Assembly: GCA_023213315.1 (NCBI GenBank)
Contig: JAKCPI010009369.1
Span: forward strand, 1-64,000
DNA length: 64,000 bases
Source: Euborellia annulipes
Lineage: Eukaryota > Arthropoda > Insecta > Dermaptera > Anisolabididae
Direction: 5' to 3'
The position numbers were made by a program, and so were the translations under genes. Shown here in pieces: positions 20,876 through 31,534 of this stretch; the stretch's first letter is position 1; every line of letters begins with the position of its first letter. A model generated the notes under the pieces. The model saw only the letters and a list, made by a program, of their open reading frames with translations. It was not told where the DNA came from and searched no databases.

Positions 20876-21482
20876 AAAATCTGGTGTGATGGTGGCACAG
20901 CACACAAATTTCTCTTACCTTACACCTAAGAAAATGTTGTGTACTGTGCTTGTCACACCAGATTTTACTACTTTTGTGTTGACATATATTTAGTTTCCGC
21001 CGATATATTAGAATTCAAGATATAAAATTTATAAGCACGGGAATATTTATATTTTGTTCCCATGGCATCCGTTTCTTCTATCTTTCCTATGAAGTACAAG
21101 AGAAAAGTGTGCTTTAAAATATTTCAAAGGCAAAATGAGAATATACATTTTAAAGAGCATCTAAAAAATAATTGATTTTTGAATTTTAATCAAAATCGTT
21201 GGAGCGAATTTTGAGTAAATAAAAAAAAAAACTGAAAAAATTCATCAGTAAAGTACTAGTACTTTTTGGCCGATTTTGTTCAAAAGCTTCGTGTTACGTG
21301 CCAGGGGAGTACATAATTTAAATATCAAATTTCAAATTCCTAGCTCTTTTCTTTCTTGAGATATTTTGATCACAGACAGACGGGACTCACTATTTTGGTC
21401 TCAAGAAAACGTGTATTTCCATCAAAATCTCGATATGAATTCAAAGCTGTACACCTATATATTATGGTAAGAGAAAATAAAA
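20876..21482 (+). mobile_element. Family A repeat, full length
   Basis: H1 is complete (AATCTGGTGTGATGGTGGCA, inner stem TTTCTCTTACC, right arm GTCACACCAGATTTT). The interior follows the consensus. H2 at the end is short (TACACCTATATATTATGGTA, then AGAGAAAAT). This is one of the best copies for defining both ends, although H2 is decayed. Confidence 0.88.
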
Positions 21483-21974
21483 AGCAAAGTTGTTCAATTA
21501 GAGAGGAAGGAAGGGGAGGCCTTCAAGTGCCCATTGTGGTGGCCATCTATGGTCTAATCAAATTTCAGGATTTCATAAATTTAATTTATCAACTATGAAT
21601 GAAATGAAACTCTACCACCCTCCTTCTCTCCATTTTAAATAAAATTTTCGAGCATTAATTCCTTTGATTATAATATAAGATAATTCTCTTTTTCTAGTTG
21701 GTAATTGGCGTACATATATTATCAAAGTTTCTATCCTCATCAGATCCAAAACTTTTATTAATTATACTATCCGATGAATGTAATTTTTGTTCAAATTCAT
21801 TTGCGCTGGTTGGGCATTGATAAATTCCCTCTTCGACCGCGGAGGTCAATTTCAATTAACTTCTTGTCTCTAAATCCGGACATGTTTTTGCTGATATGGA
21901 TTCCGGATTCGGATTCCTTTGATTTATTAAACAGAGAGAGAGTTATAAATCTCTCCTCTCTCACCCTTTTTTTA
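21483..21974. other. No gene seen
   Basis: AT-rich; an 80-codon plus frame extends from the family A copy into this stretch. A 102-codon plus frame at 21774-22082 runs into the next family A copy and is not credible as a gene. Confidence 0.45.
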
Positions 21975-22725
21975 CTTTCTCGTACCCTATATATGAAATA
22001 TATAGAGAGAGAAAGTATTGCGATCATGTCAAAAATTCGATGTCCAGATTTTGATGGATATACATGTTTTGAGGTCCCCTGAGTCCAAAAAGTGGGTCCC
22101 GCAAATTGGTCTGTGTGTGTGTGTGTATGTATGTATGTGTGGACAGATTTTTAACATGAAGGAATTGAGCTACCGGATTGAAATTTTATATTTGACTTAG
22201 GTACCTTCCCACACGCTCAAAATAAGCTTTTGAACAAAATCGGCCAAAAAGTACTAGTACTTTACTGATGTACTTTTTCAGTTTTTTTCGATTTTCTCAA
22301 AATTCCCTCCAAGGATTTTTTTAAAATTCATAAATGAACTATTTTTTAGATGCTCTTTAAATGTATATTCTCATTTTGCCGTTGAAATCTTCTGAAGACC
22401 ACTTTACTCTTGTTCTTTTAGCATGAAGGAATTGAGCTACCGGATTGAAATTTTATATTTAACTTAGGTACCTTCCCACACGCTCAAAATAAGCTTTTGA
22501 ACAAAATCGGCCAAAAAGTACTAGTACTTTACTGATGTACTTTTTCAGTTTTTTTCGATTTTCTCAAAATTCCCTCCAAGGATTTTTTTTTAAAATTCAA
22601 AAATCAATTATTTTTTAGATGCTCTTTAAAATGTATATTCTCATTTTGCCGTTGAAATCTTCTGGAGACCACTTTACTCTTGTTCTTCATAGGAAAGATA
22701 GAAATGGTTGCATGGTAACGGAATT
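21975..22725 (-). mobile_element. Family A repeat with internal 277-bp tandem duplication
   Basis: H2 is complete (TACTTTCTCGTACCCTATAT, then AGAGAGAAAGTATTGCGATC). After the GTGTGTATG tract the segment from GCATGAAGGAATTGAGCTAC onward is present twice, starting at 22155 and 22432. The H1 end is missing and replaced by GGAATTTAAATCTTTTTC. Confidence 0.85.
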
Positions 22726-22781
22726 TAAATCTTTTTCTTTTTATTAGATTAAAAATCAATTATTATTTAAATTCCCATTTA

Positions 22782-23290
22782 TTACTTTCTCATACCCTAT
22801 ATATGAAATATATAGAGAGAGAAAGTATTGCGATCATGTCAAAAATTCGATGTCGAGATTTTGATGGATATACATGTTTTGAGGTCCCCTGAGTCCAAAA
22901 AAGTGGGTCCCGCAAATTGGTCTGTGTGTGTGATGTATGTATGTATGTGTGTCTGTATGTGTGGACAGATTTTTAGCATGAAGGAGTTGAGCTACCGGGT
23001 TGAAATTTTATATTTAACTTAAGTACCTGAAGAATCTCAAAATAAGCTTTTGAACAAAATCGGCCAAAAAGTACTAGTACTTTATTTGATGTACTTTTTC
23101 AGTTTTTTTCGATTTTCTCAAAATTCCCTCCAAGGATTTTTTTTTAAATTCATAAATGAACTATTTTTTAGATGCTCTTTAAAATGTATATTCTCATTTT
23201 GCCGTTGAAATCTTCTGAAGACCACTTTACTCTTTGTTCTTCATAGGAAAGATAGAACTGGTTGCCATGGTAACGGAATTTAAATCTTTT
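22782..23290 (-). mobile_element. Family A repeat, segmental duplicate of the previous copy
   Basis: It repeats the 21975 copy from H2 through the same abnormal end and the same flank (GGAATTTAAATCTTTTTC, then AAAAATCAATTATTATTTAA). The shared flank shows that a genomic segment was duplicated, not that a second element inserted. This copy has a single internal unit. Confidence 0.85.
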
Positions 23291-23671
23291 TCTTTTTTAT
23301 TAGATTAAAAAATCAATTATTATTTAAATTTCCATTTATTTTTATTTTATTTGTGTCTTTAATTGCTTTGGAGAAAACATATATCTCTCTCTCTCTCACT
23401 TGCAAACATTATCGCCTGTCTCTCCGCCTTCTCTCATAGGCCTAATGTTAATTTCCTATAGGGATTTGTATGTTAATTTTCGATTCAAAAGGGGTCCCCT
23501 TTGGAACTTTTTAGGCATTAAAAATTTTTTTTTCCAATTCTTATGAAATTTTTGTATTTATTTACGATTCTATATTGTGTATAAAATGTCCAAATATGAG
23601 ATTAAAATTTTGAAAAATAACCATAGTTTATTTCAAGCAGTCAACATTTAAAATGCAAGTTTGAAACTAAG
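23291..23671. other. No gene seen
   Basis: AT-rich with a CT microsatellite near 23384-23398. Nothing assignable. Confidence 0.5.
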
Positions 23672-23790
23672 GTGCTATCGGAAACTAAATATATCTCGAC
23701 CACAAAATCTGGTGTGACCGTCGGTGCACAACTTTCTTACCGAAGGGTAAGAGAAGTTGTGTGCTGTGCGCAGTCACACCAGTTTTTTTT
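23672..23790 (-). mobile_element. Family A repeat, H1 end
   Basis: TCGGAAACTAAATATATCTC leads to an H1 hairpin with a shortened stem (AACTTTCTTACC, then GGTAAGAGAAGTTGTG). The rest of the element is missing. Confidence 0.8.
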
Positions 23791-24230
23791 TAAATGACTT
23801 GGACTTGGAAAATATTTTCAGACCGCGGAACGAAAAAAATTCGAGGGTTATTCAATTCGTTTTATTTGCAGTAGCTTGATGATATTTAAAATTTTTTGTT
23901 TACAAATAAAAACCGATGTGTTCCCCACACAGAGATAAATTTAAAAGATCCAGTGTCCTACGCGAGATAACACCAACGACTAGGGGAACCCCCACATATA
24001 TGAGGTCACCAGGGCCATTGCTCTCCTCCCACCCCTTCTTTCACTATTCCACCACATAATTCAAATTGTTTACAACTTGGTCCAAATATTATATTCTGAC
24101 AAAAGTTATTTGATTAAAAAAATATCTAAGAAAAATACTCGTTTTATACTAGTAGTCGATACTTTAAAAAAAAAGTATATGGTACATTAAGTAATTAACA
24201 AGTGATGAAACGAAAGAAAGATTATTTATT
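23791..24230. other. No gene seen
   Basis: AT-rich. A more complex part near 23940-24060 (GATCCAGTGTCCTACGCG) is unassigned. Confidence 0.45.
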
Positions 24231-24824
24231 ACTTTCTCTTACCTATATATGTTAATATATTGCATTCATGACATAAATTCGAAGTCAAGATTTTGATAGA
24301 AATACATTTTTTGAGGCACAGTGAATTCAAAACTGTGGGTCCCGCAGTGGTGTGGGTGTGTGTGTGGGGGGGGGGGGGGGTCAAAATAAAGAAAGAAAGA
24401 AATGAGTTACAAGGTTAAAATTTTATATTTAAGTTAGATTCTCCTCTCAAGCTTGAAAATAGGCTTTTAAAAATCGGTCAAGAGTACCCACTAATACTTT
24501 ACTGATGTTCTTTTTAAGTTTTTTGCAATTTTCTCAACGAATTTGATTAAAGTTCATAAATCAACTAGATGCTTTTAAAAAGTCTATCATTGACATTTTT
24601 CGTGGAAATAGTTTGAAGTACACTTTACTGATGTACTTTGTAAGTTATTTTCTTAAAATTCGCTCCAATATTTTGATTAAAATTCATAAATCAATTATTT
24701 TTTAGGTGATTTTTAAAAAGTATATCAGTGAAATTTATTGTTTGAAATTGTTTGAAGTACACTTTACTTATGTGCTTTTTCAGTTTTTTCTCAAAATTGG
24801 CAAAAGCCACGATTTTTTTAAAAA

Positions 24825-24920
24825 TGTTCCAGATCTTTTTTCGGTCTCTAATCCCATTTATTGGTAGCCAATTCAAATGAAATAAAATTTTTCTAGCTTG
24901 GGACGGGGATCGAACAGTAG
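24825..24920 (-). mobile_element. SINE-2, nested in family A
   Basis: On the minus strand ACTGTTCGATCCCCGTCC (box B) is followed by AAGCTAGAAAAATTTTAT, GAATTGGCTACCAATAAATG and a tail with GACCGAAAAAAGATC. It is the clearest example of the family's box-B side. Confidence 0.7.
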
Positions 24921-24929
24921 TGCAAGTAG

Positions 24930-25010
24930 TATAAATTATTTTCAAATGTCAATTTAAATTTTTATTTACACAAACCCACAGTATAAGGTAGAATGCCTAC
25001 GTACGTGCGC
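24930..25010 (+). repeat. Direct repeat, left copy
   Basis: About 80 bp ending CCCACAGTATAAGGTAGAAT then GCCTACGTACGTG. The segment recurs in the same orientation at 26650-26731 with roughly 10-15% difference by eye. The interval of about 1.6 kb between the copies contains no recognised element. Confidence 0.75.
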
Positions 25011-25160
25011 TCTCTGATTAACGATTTTGATTAAAATTAATAATTCATTTAGTTTTTAGATGCCCTTTAATTTTTTGCCCTCAAAATGGTTTGAAACATA
25101 CTTGACTCTTGCACACAAAATCTCTTGTGAAAAGCACAGAACACGACTTTCAATTACCGA

Positions 25161-26649
25161 AAGTAAAAATAATAATCTCCTCGCACCTTTTTTTTCAGTG
25201 GCCTTTCTTAAAAATTTAATTTTTTTTTTTTTTTTATAAGAGCTAGTTGTTTCGTTTGGTTCGCTTTTTTTTTTATTTTGCTCTTGACATTTCGTATGTT
25301 TTTTTTATTTTCATTTCCTTGAATGCATTACATGAGATTCCTATCCCCCGTTCCATCTTCCCTTTCCCTCCCTTTTAATGACCATAATTGGGCTTTGGAT
25401 CATTTGCATCCTCTCTTGCTTTAGATCCTATTAAAATATCAAAGGTTTTAATCTGCTTTGAATTTTATACCTGCTGCTCGTCATACTATCATTAAACGCT
25501 CACCGCTCCCCCATCATACACACATACACACAGACACCTTCATTATCATCAGTATTCTCATATTGCATATATTATTCTCAAAAGAGAGGATTAATAAAAA
25601 GAAATTATGAATCAAAATGTATTATAATTAATGATATCACTTTTTTAAAATCTGATTTTTGGATCAAACAGCAGAGTGATGATATTTGATTGGTTAAAAA
25701 AAATATAGATCTCACTGACTATCCAATTAATTGCAGAGAAGTTTTGTAACTTAGTTGCCTATTTTTAATTATATAATTAAATTAAATACTTAATCTCGAG
25801 TATATTAGTATGAAATCTATCGAAGGTTTGGTTAAATCTTAAAACAACCTTTTTTTATTCATTTTTTTACGAATAACTTCTGAAGTACTGAACGGGTTGT
25901 CATGAAATTTACTCCAGATCTAAAGGCTATCGTCCTAATTATTATAGCTTTGTTTCAAAAGATTTGATTCCAAGAAAGCTGAGAAAACCGTGGTTCACGA
26001 TATTAATTAACCGCTTATTTTTAACGCTCTCTGGGGTCCGATTCTCTTCTAGCTTTAATACCTTCTTAGGCCCACTTATGACTAAAAATTTGCCAAACCT
26101 CATCGAAATCCGATGAATAGTTTCAGAGACATAACCAAAAAAAGCACATCAATACATTCACACATAAACGGTATATGGTAGGAAGACATTAATGTTTTTT
26201 GCATTTCTGGGGTCATTATGACCTCAAACGTAATGGTATAAGAGTATAAACAAACTGGTATAAACAATATTTTGATGAGAAAGTAAAAATAAGCAAATGC
26301 AACAGTATTAATACCATGGAAGTATTAATACTGTACTATGCATTCCCACCACAATCTTTTGGAGGTAAAATCAACGAAAGATCTATTTCACATTTACCAG
26401 ATAAAGGGATACATTATGAAGTAGTGACTTGAGGAAAGAACACGAAAAAAAACGGTGCTATTTGTAGAAGCGTCTATACGGTCCACTGAATTTAAATGCT
26501 GATATAATTTTAAAATTCAATTATGAAATGTAAAGATAACCTTATAAAAAAAATTAAGTGGTTAATACCATTTACGCTTTTTGCTTTAATATTCAATCTA
26601 CTCTAACATTTTTTTATATTAATGCATTAATTGTACATAAAAATATAAA
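25161..26649. other. No gene seen; unassigned repeat-like text at 25850-26180
   Basis: AT-rich. The part ACGAATAACTTCTGAAGTAC to AATCCGATGAATAGTTTCAG has the wording of arthropod non-autonomous elements, but there is no second copy in this window. No gene is visible. Confidence 0.4.
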
Positions 26650-26731
26650 GTACAAATTATTTTCAAATGTTAATTTAAATTTTTATTTTCACAAGCCCAC
26701 AGTATAAGGTGGAATGCCTACGTATGTACAC
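26650..26731 (+). repeat. Direct repeat, right copy
   Basis: Pairs with 24930-25010: TTCAAATGTTAATTTAAAT, then CCCACAGTATAAGGTGGAAT and GCCTACGTATGTAC. It could be two copies of one small element or the remains of long terminal repeats; no tRNA primer site or polyprotein lies between them. Confidence 0.7.
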
Positions 26732-27113
26732 ATGAAGTTTCTTTTTTTTAAAGAATTCATTTTAATTAAAAAAAAAAAAAAATGGTGAATGGCAAAGACG
26801 AGAGAGAGAGAGAGAGGTGGGGGAAGGCCTTCTCTACATCTCCTCTGGTATTTGTTTAATAAACTCTCTTTGTTTATTTGCATTTTTTTTTCTTTATCAT
26901 TTAGGCCAGTTAATGAACTTTTTATTTTACTTTGAAATATACATATAAATAAAGGCGGTATTATAAGCGATTAAAAATTGATTTTCGGTAAATCATTTAA
27001 GAAGAAGAGATTATATTTCCGAAAATTTATCGACCGTCAACTCAAAAATTATTTTCACTCTATTAAACCCATTATTGTATTAACTTAACTATATAGCCTG
27101 AGAATAAATTTAA
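26732..27113. other. No gene seen; (GA)n tract at about 26799-26816
   Basis: Poly-A at about 26766-26781 and a GAGA microsatellite. A 64-codon minus frame covers low-complexity sequence only. Confidence 0.5.
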
Positions 27114-27713
27114 AAATCTGGTGTGACTGGTCGCACCTTCGGTAATCGAAAGTTGTGTTCTGTGCATGTCACACCAGATTTTTTTGTGTCGAGATATAAT
27201 TAGTTTCCGCCGATATATTTGTAGAATTCAAGATGTAAAATTTATAAAGCCCATGGGGCATTGGACTTAGTTATGGTAGCAGCCGTCTCTTATCCTTCTA
27301 TACCGAACGTCGCGGGTACGTGGCCCTCAGGCAGTCTGAAGATTATTGATTTAAGGCATTTAAGATACCAAGATGGCTTAAATAAGAAAATAGCCTTGGA
27401 CGCCAATATGTGATAATAATTGAATAACTGGATCATCAGTTTAAAGTACTTAAACTGGCCTAATTTTGCCGAAAAGACTGTGTGAATGAGTGGGTGAATG
27501 TGAGTGTGAATGATAAAACAGTGTCGAACTCTTTTATTTTAAGAAAAATAAAACATTTATAAACCATGGGTAAATATTTATCTTTTTGTTACCCAAGACA
27601 ACTCATTTCTCCTATTTTTCCTACGTCAAAATCTTGACATCGAAATTTTTACATGAATCCAATACTTTCTCTCTATATATCAACATATATATGTAAGAGA
27701 AAGTAAAAATATG
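27114..27713 (+). mobile_element. Family A repeat, complete at both ends, SINE-1 inside
   Basis: H1 is present with a small inner loop (AATCTGGTGTGACTGGTCGC, then CACACCAGATTTT). H2 is complete (TACTTTCTCTCTATATATCA, ending GTAAGAGAAAGTA). The interior is interrupted at about 27256 by a SINE-1, and about 230 bp of the family A core is deleted. Confidence 0.88.
27254..27549 (+). mobile_element. SINE-1, old copy nested in family A
   Basis: The tRNA-like head is heavily mutated (GGTAGCAGCCGTCTC) but continues ACCGAACGTCGCGGGTACG and the usual body and GTGAGTGTGAATG tail. ATTTATAAAGCCCATGGG on the left and ATTTATAAACCATGGG on the right look like the target duplication. Confidence 0.75.
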
Positions 27714-28289
27714 AGATTAAAATTTGTTAAATAAAATCGTTAATTGGGTTGTGAAATGATTTAGAAGACATTTTGACATTTATTCTTCTCTTCCTCGGGT
27801 TTCAATATTTTTATATAAAAATATTTTTACGAAATCCATACACTGAGGGAATATTCTCTTTGTATGAAAAATATTTTTGTATCAAGTGATTTACACCTGG
27901 GAGTCCTGATGAAATCAAATTTAAACATTGTCTCGAAATATGAAAAAAGCTTTATTTTTTTTCAATAGCAGATCAATAACCCAATTAATTTCGCTGTTAA
28001 ATCCCACTTGGATTATAGGTTTGAGGAAGGCGTAGGCCTAGGACCGAAATGTCACCCGAGAAGACGATAATTTAAATAAAATAAAATTGACTGCTCAAGT
28101 TTTTATATTTATTCCAACTCTAAAACCATTTAGTTAAATTGTTAATTTTTAATTAAAAGGAGATTATTGAATATTTAATAAATTACATATCTTCTTTTTT
28201 GTTAAGAAAAGAACAAAGTGTTTCTGAATGCTTATAAACGCAGGTGAATTTATTTAATTTTATTTCTCATTTAGAAAGCGATTGCAGAC
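27714..28289. other. No gene seen; GAAATGTC hairpin motif at about 28020-28060
   Basis: AT-rich. TTGAGGAAGGCGTAGGCCTA then GGACCGAAATGTC is another version of the CTGAAGA/CGAAACGTC module. Nothing else is recognised. Confidence 0.45.
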
Positions 28290-28299
28290 ACTAAGATAT

Positions 28300-29830
28300 A
28301 TATGGGGCATTCCACGCCAACTCGACCACTTCTGAACCCGACCATTTTTGATTTGGCTGAAACTTTGTCATCTTTTTGTACCCTATTGAAAACGTGTCTG
28401 AGAATTTTTCAGATTTTTCGACCCAGCCAAAAAAAGTTATAGCATTTTCAAAAAACATCGATTTTTTTTTCAAATAACCGTAAAACTGTCAAAAATTAAC
28501 TTATCGGGACGATTTTTTTTTTTGAAATTTTTTGTCTTTAAATGTACTTTTCAGAAAAAAATATGACAAAATTTTACAGATTCATCTTGAACGTTTTTTT
28601 GACATTTTCGGAAAAAAACAAAAATTTCGAGATGAATGACACTTTTTTTTTAATTTTTTTTTTTATAAAAAACTTTGATTTTTCTACAAATGCTCTGAAA
28701 ATTTCAGAGTGGGATTATTTCGCGTTCTATTTTTTTTATTTTTGAAAAAAAAAAATTTTTTCTCCGCTTATTTATCATGATGGTGCTCTTAAATTCTTCC
28801 AGGACTGCCCGAGATTCTAGAAAATTGATGAAAAATAATAATAATAATAGTTAGGGGTGATGAAAATCGAGAAAATTCCATTTATCCTGAAAAAATTAGA
28901 AATTAGTTGTGTATTCAACTACTGAAGTATTTGAAGCGTCAAGTAAAAGCTTAGAAACATGGGCGTAACTAGGGGGGTGCCGGGGGGCCTGGCCCTCCCC
29001 AGAAAGCTCCTTGCCCCAAGAAAAATTGAGAAAATATCGGGCTTTTCAGGGCCTCCGGAGGATGGCTGGTCCCATGGCCCCCCTTTAATTTTTCTTGGGG
29101 CAAGGAGCTTTCTGGGGAGGGCCAGGCCCCCACGGCACCCCCTAGTTACGCCCATGTTTCTAAGCTTTTACTTGACGCTTCAAATACTTCAGTAGTTGAA
29201 TACACAACTAATTTCTAATTTTTTCAGGATAAATGGAATTTTCTCGATTTTCATCACCCCTAACTATTATTATTATTATTTTTCATCAATTTTCTAGAAT
29301 CTCGGGCAGTCCTGGAAGAATTTAAGAGCACCATCATGATAAATAAGCGGAGAAAAAAAATTTTTTTTTTTTCAAAAATAAAAAAAATAGAACGCGAAAT
29401 AATCCCACTCTGAAATTTTCAGAGCATTTGTAGAAAAAATCAAAGTTTTTTATAAAAAAAAAAAATTAAAAAAAAAAGTGTCATTCATCTCGAAATTTTT
29501 GTTTTTTTCCGAAAATGTCAAAAAAAACGTTCAAGATGAATCTGTAAAATTTTGTCATATTTTTTTCTGAAAAGTACATTTAAAGACAAAAATTTCAAAA
29601 AAAAAAATCGTCCCGATAAGTTAATTTATGACAGTTTTACGGTTATTTGAAAAAAAAATCGATGTTTTTTGAAAATGCTATAACTTTTTTTTGGCTGGGT
29701 CGAAAAATCTGAAAAAATTCTCAGACACGTTTTCAATAGGGTACAAAAAGATGACAAAGTTTCAGCCAAATCAAAAATGGTCGGGTTCAGAAGTGGTCGA
29801 GTTGGCGTGGAATGCCCCATATATACTACT
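28300..29830. mobile_element. 1.5-kb palindrome (long-arm foldback)
   Basis: Two near-perfect arms of about 720 bp start GGGGCATTCCACGCCAACTC on both strands and meet at a 59-nt loop (29028-29086). ACTAAGATAT occurs directly on both sides (28290-28299 and 29831-29840), as a 10-bp duplication would. Very long terminal repeats plus a 9-10-bp duplication would fit a Mutator-like (MULE) mobiliser, but the ATATAT next to GGGG on both sides leaves the exact border open. Mirror-image frames in the arms are by-products. Confidence 0.75.
28958..29157. mobile_element. hAT-like element at the palindrome apex
   Basis: CATGGGCGTAACTAGG at each end and the GGCCTGGCCCTCCCC block match the 171-bp element at 46185-46355, which has a clear 8-bp duplication. 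Here the outside flanks are inverted (TTAGAAA and TTTCTAA) instead of direct, as expected if the element itself sits on the symmetry axis. Confidence 0.7.
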
Positions 29831-29840
29831 ACTAAGATAT

Positions 29841-30077
29841 TCCTACCCGGTAACTGGTATCTGGATAAGGGCAAAGGGCTTATCCCTTATTGTTATTGTT
29901 CACTTGTCTCTTATCAGAGCAAATGCCCTCCGGGTCTTCCTTTATGACCGAATAAATTCCACGTTATCTCACAAAAGCCATAAACATTCCATTTGATTAA
30001 ATTTTCTGTGATTTTTTTAAATGCTTTTATTTAACTTACTCTTTCAAGGTCACCAACTTTATGGCTTTGTTAAGGAT
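29841..30077. other. No gene seen
   Basis: A short, more complex spacer (GGCAAAGGGCTTATCCC, TGCCCTCCGGGTC) between the palindrome and the satellite. Confidence 0.45.
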
Positions 30078-31190
30078 ACTTCCCGATGAGCTAGAGGTGT
30101 GAAATTTGATATTTAAGAGTCATTTTTGATGACGCAAATTGTGAGTTTGGTTTTACCAAAATGGACCAAACTAATGTGGTACTTTATTTGAAACCCTTCG
30201 CGAATTAATGTAATTTCAAAAGACTTCCCGATTGGCTAGAGGTGTGAAATGTAATACTTAAGAGTCATTTTTGTAGACGCCACTATATGGTAGTTTTGAT
30301 CAAAATAGACCAAACTAATGTGGTACTTTATTTGAAACCCTTCGCGAATTAATGTAATTTCAAAAGACTTCCCGATGGGCTAGAGGTGTGAAATGTAATA
30401 CTTAAGAGTCATTTTTGATGACGCCACTATATGGTGGTTTTGATCAAAATAGACCAAACTAATGTGGTACTTTATTTGAAACCCTTCGCGAATTAATGTA
30501 ATTTCAAAAGACTTCCCGATGGGCTAGAGGTGTGAAATGTAATACTTAAGAGTCATTTTTGTAGACGCCACTATATGGTAGTTTTGATCAAAATAGACCA
30601 AACTAATGTGGTACTTTATTTGAAACCCTTCGCGAATTAATGTAATTTCAAAAGACTTCCCGATGGGCTAGAGGTGTGAAATGTAATACTTAAGAGTCAT
30701 TTTTGATGACGCCACTATATGGTGGTTTTGATCAAAATAGACCAAACTAATGTGGTACTTTATTTGAAACCCTTCGCGAATTAATGTAATTTCAAAAGAA
30801 TTCCCGATGGGCTAGAGGTGTGAAATGTAATACTTAAGAGTCATTTTTGATGACGCCACTATATGGTGGTTTTGATCAAAATAGACCAAACTAATGTGGT
30901 ACTTTATTTGAAACCCTTCGCGAATTAATGTAATTTCAAAAGACTTCCCGATGGGCTAGAGGTGTGAAATGTAATACTTAAGAGTCATTTTTGATGACGC
31001 CACTATATGGTGGTTTTGATCAAAATAGACCAAACTAATGTGGTACTTTATTTGAAGCCTCACGCAAATAAGGCCCTATTAACTATAGTTTTGAATTTTG
31101 ATATTTACGAGTCATTTTTTTTATGATAATGAATAATTTTTCAATTGAACCAAATCAATACAGGCCAAACTAATGTGGTACTTTATCATA
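30078..31190 (+). repeat. Satellite array, 144-bp unit, about 7.5 copies
   Basis: The block ACTTCCCGATGGGCTAGAGG recurs at 30078, 30223, 30367, 30511, 30655, 30799 (one substitution) and 30943, a period of 144 bp. Inner units are nearly identical while the first and last are diverged. Two unit types alternate at first, one with TTTGTAGACGCC and GGTAGTTTTG, the other with TTTGATGACGCC and GGTGGTTTTG, then only the second type follows. The constant part includes CCAAACTAATGTGGTACTTT. No open frame crosses the units. Confidence 0.95.
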
Positions 31191-31235
31191 TTGATGATTT
31201 TTGATAAGACTAAAAGACTAAAAAGCTTAAAATAA

Positions 31236-31534
31236 AAATAAAATAAAAAAAAGATTTTTAAAAAAATGCTTTTATTTAAATTGAACTAAAAAGAGAGAAA
31301 TAAGAAAGAAATAATTTAATTGTTCTTGTTAAAATTTTTTAATATTTATGACTTAAAATAAAAGCGTGGGGCGCGAGCCTCGGAATCACTTCGAAGCGCC
31401 CCACGCTTTTATTTTAAGTCATAAATATTAAAAAATTTTAACAAGAACAATTAAATTATTTCTTTCTTATTTCTCTCTTTTTAGTTCAATTTAAATAAAA
31501 GCATTTTTTTAAAAATCTTTTTTTTATTTTATTT
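31236..31534. repeat. Perfect palindrome, 139-bp arms
   Basis: Arms 31236-31374 and 31396-31534 appear fully complementary, with a 21-nt loop (31375-31395). The tip of the stem is GC-rich (GCGTGGGGCGC paired with GCGCCCCACGC), while the rest is A/T-rich with GACTTAAAATAAAA. It begins about 45 bp after the satellite. The absence of decay suggests a recent event or ongoing correction. Confidence 0.9.

Larger units (their letters stand above)
24231..25160 (-). mobile_element. Family A repeat, old and internally expanded, with nested SINE-2
   Basis: H2 (TACTTTCTCTTACCTATATA) is followed by decayed consensus, a 16-G run at about 24365-24380, and three partial repeats of the TTTGAAGTACACTTTACT block, so the interior was expanded. 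A reverse SINE-2 lies inside. The H1 end is recognisable only as AATCTCTTGTGAAAAGCACA. Confidence 0.65.

Noticed and set aside
22018..23022. Two related small proteins (MRSCQKFDV...), with a third at 48789
   Set aside because: These are the same stretch of the family A repeat read in one frame. Other copies have stops and frame changes.
24930..26731. LTR retrotransposon
   Set aside because: The direct repeats are only 80 bp, lack clear TG/CA ends, and no primer site or polyprotein lies between them.
28291..29874. Pairs of matching proteins on opposite strands
   Set aside because: They are mirror images caused by the palindrome.
30078..31190. CRISPR array
   Set aside because: Units are 144-bp head-to-tail copies with no unique spacers, in animal-type DNA.
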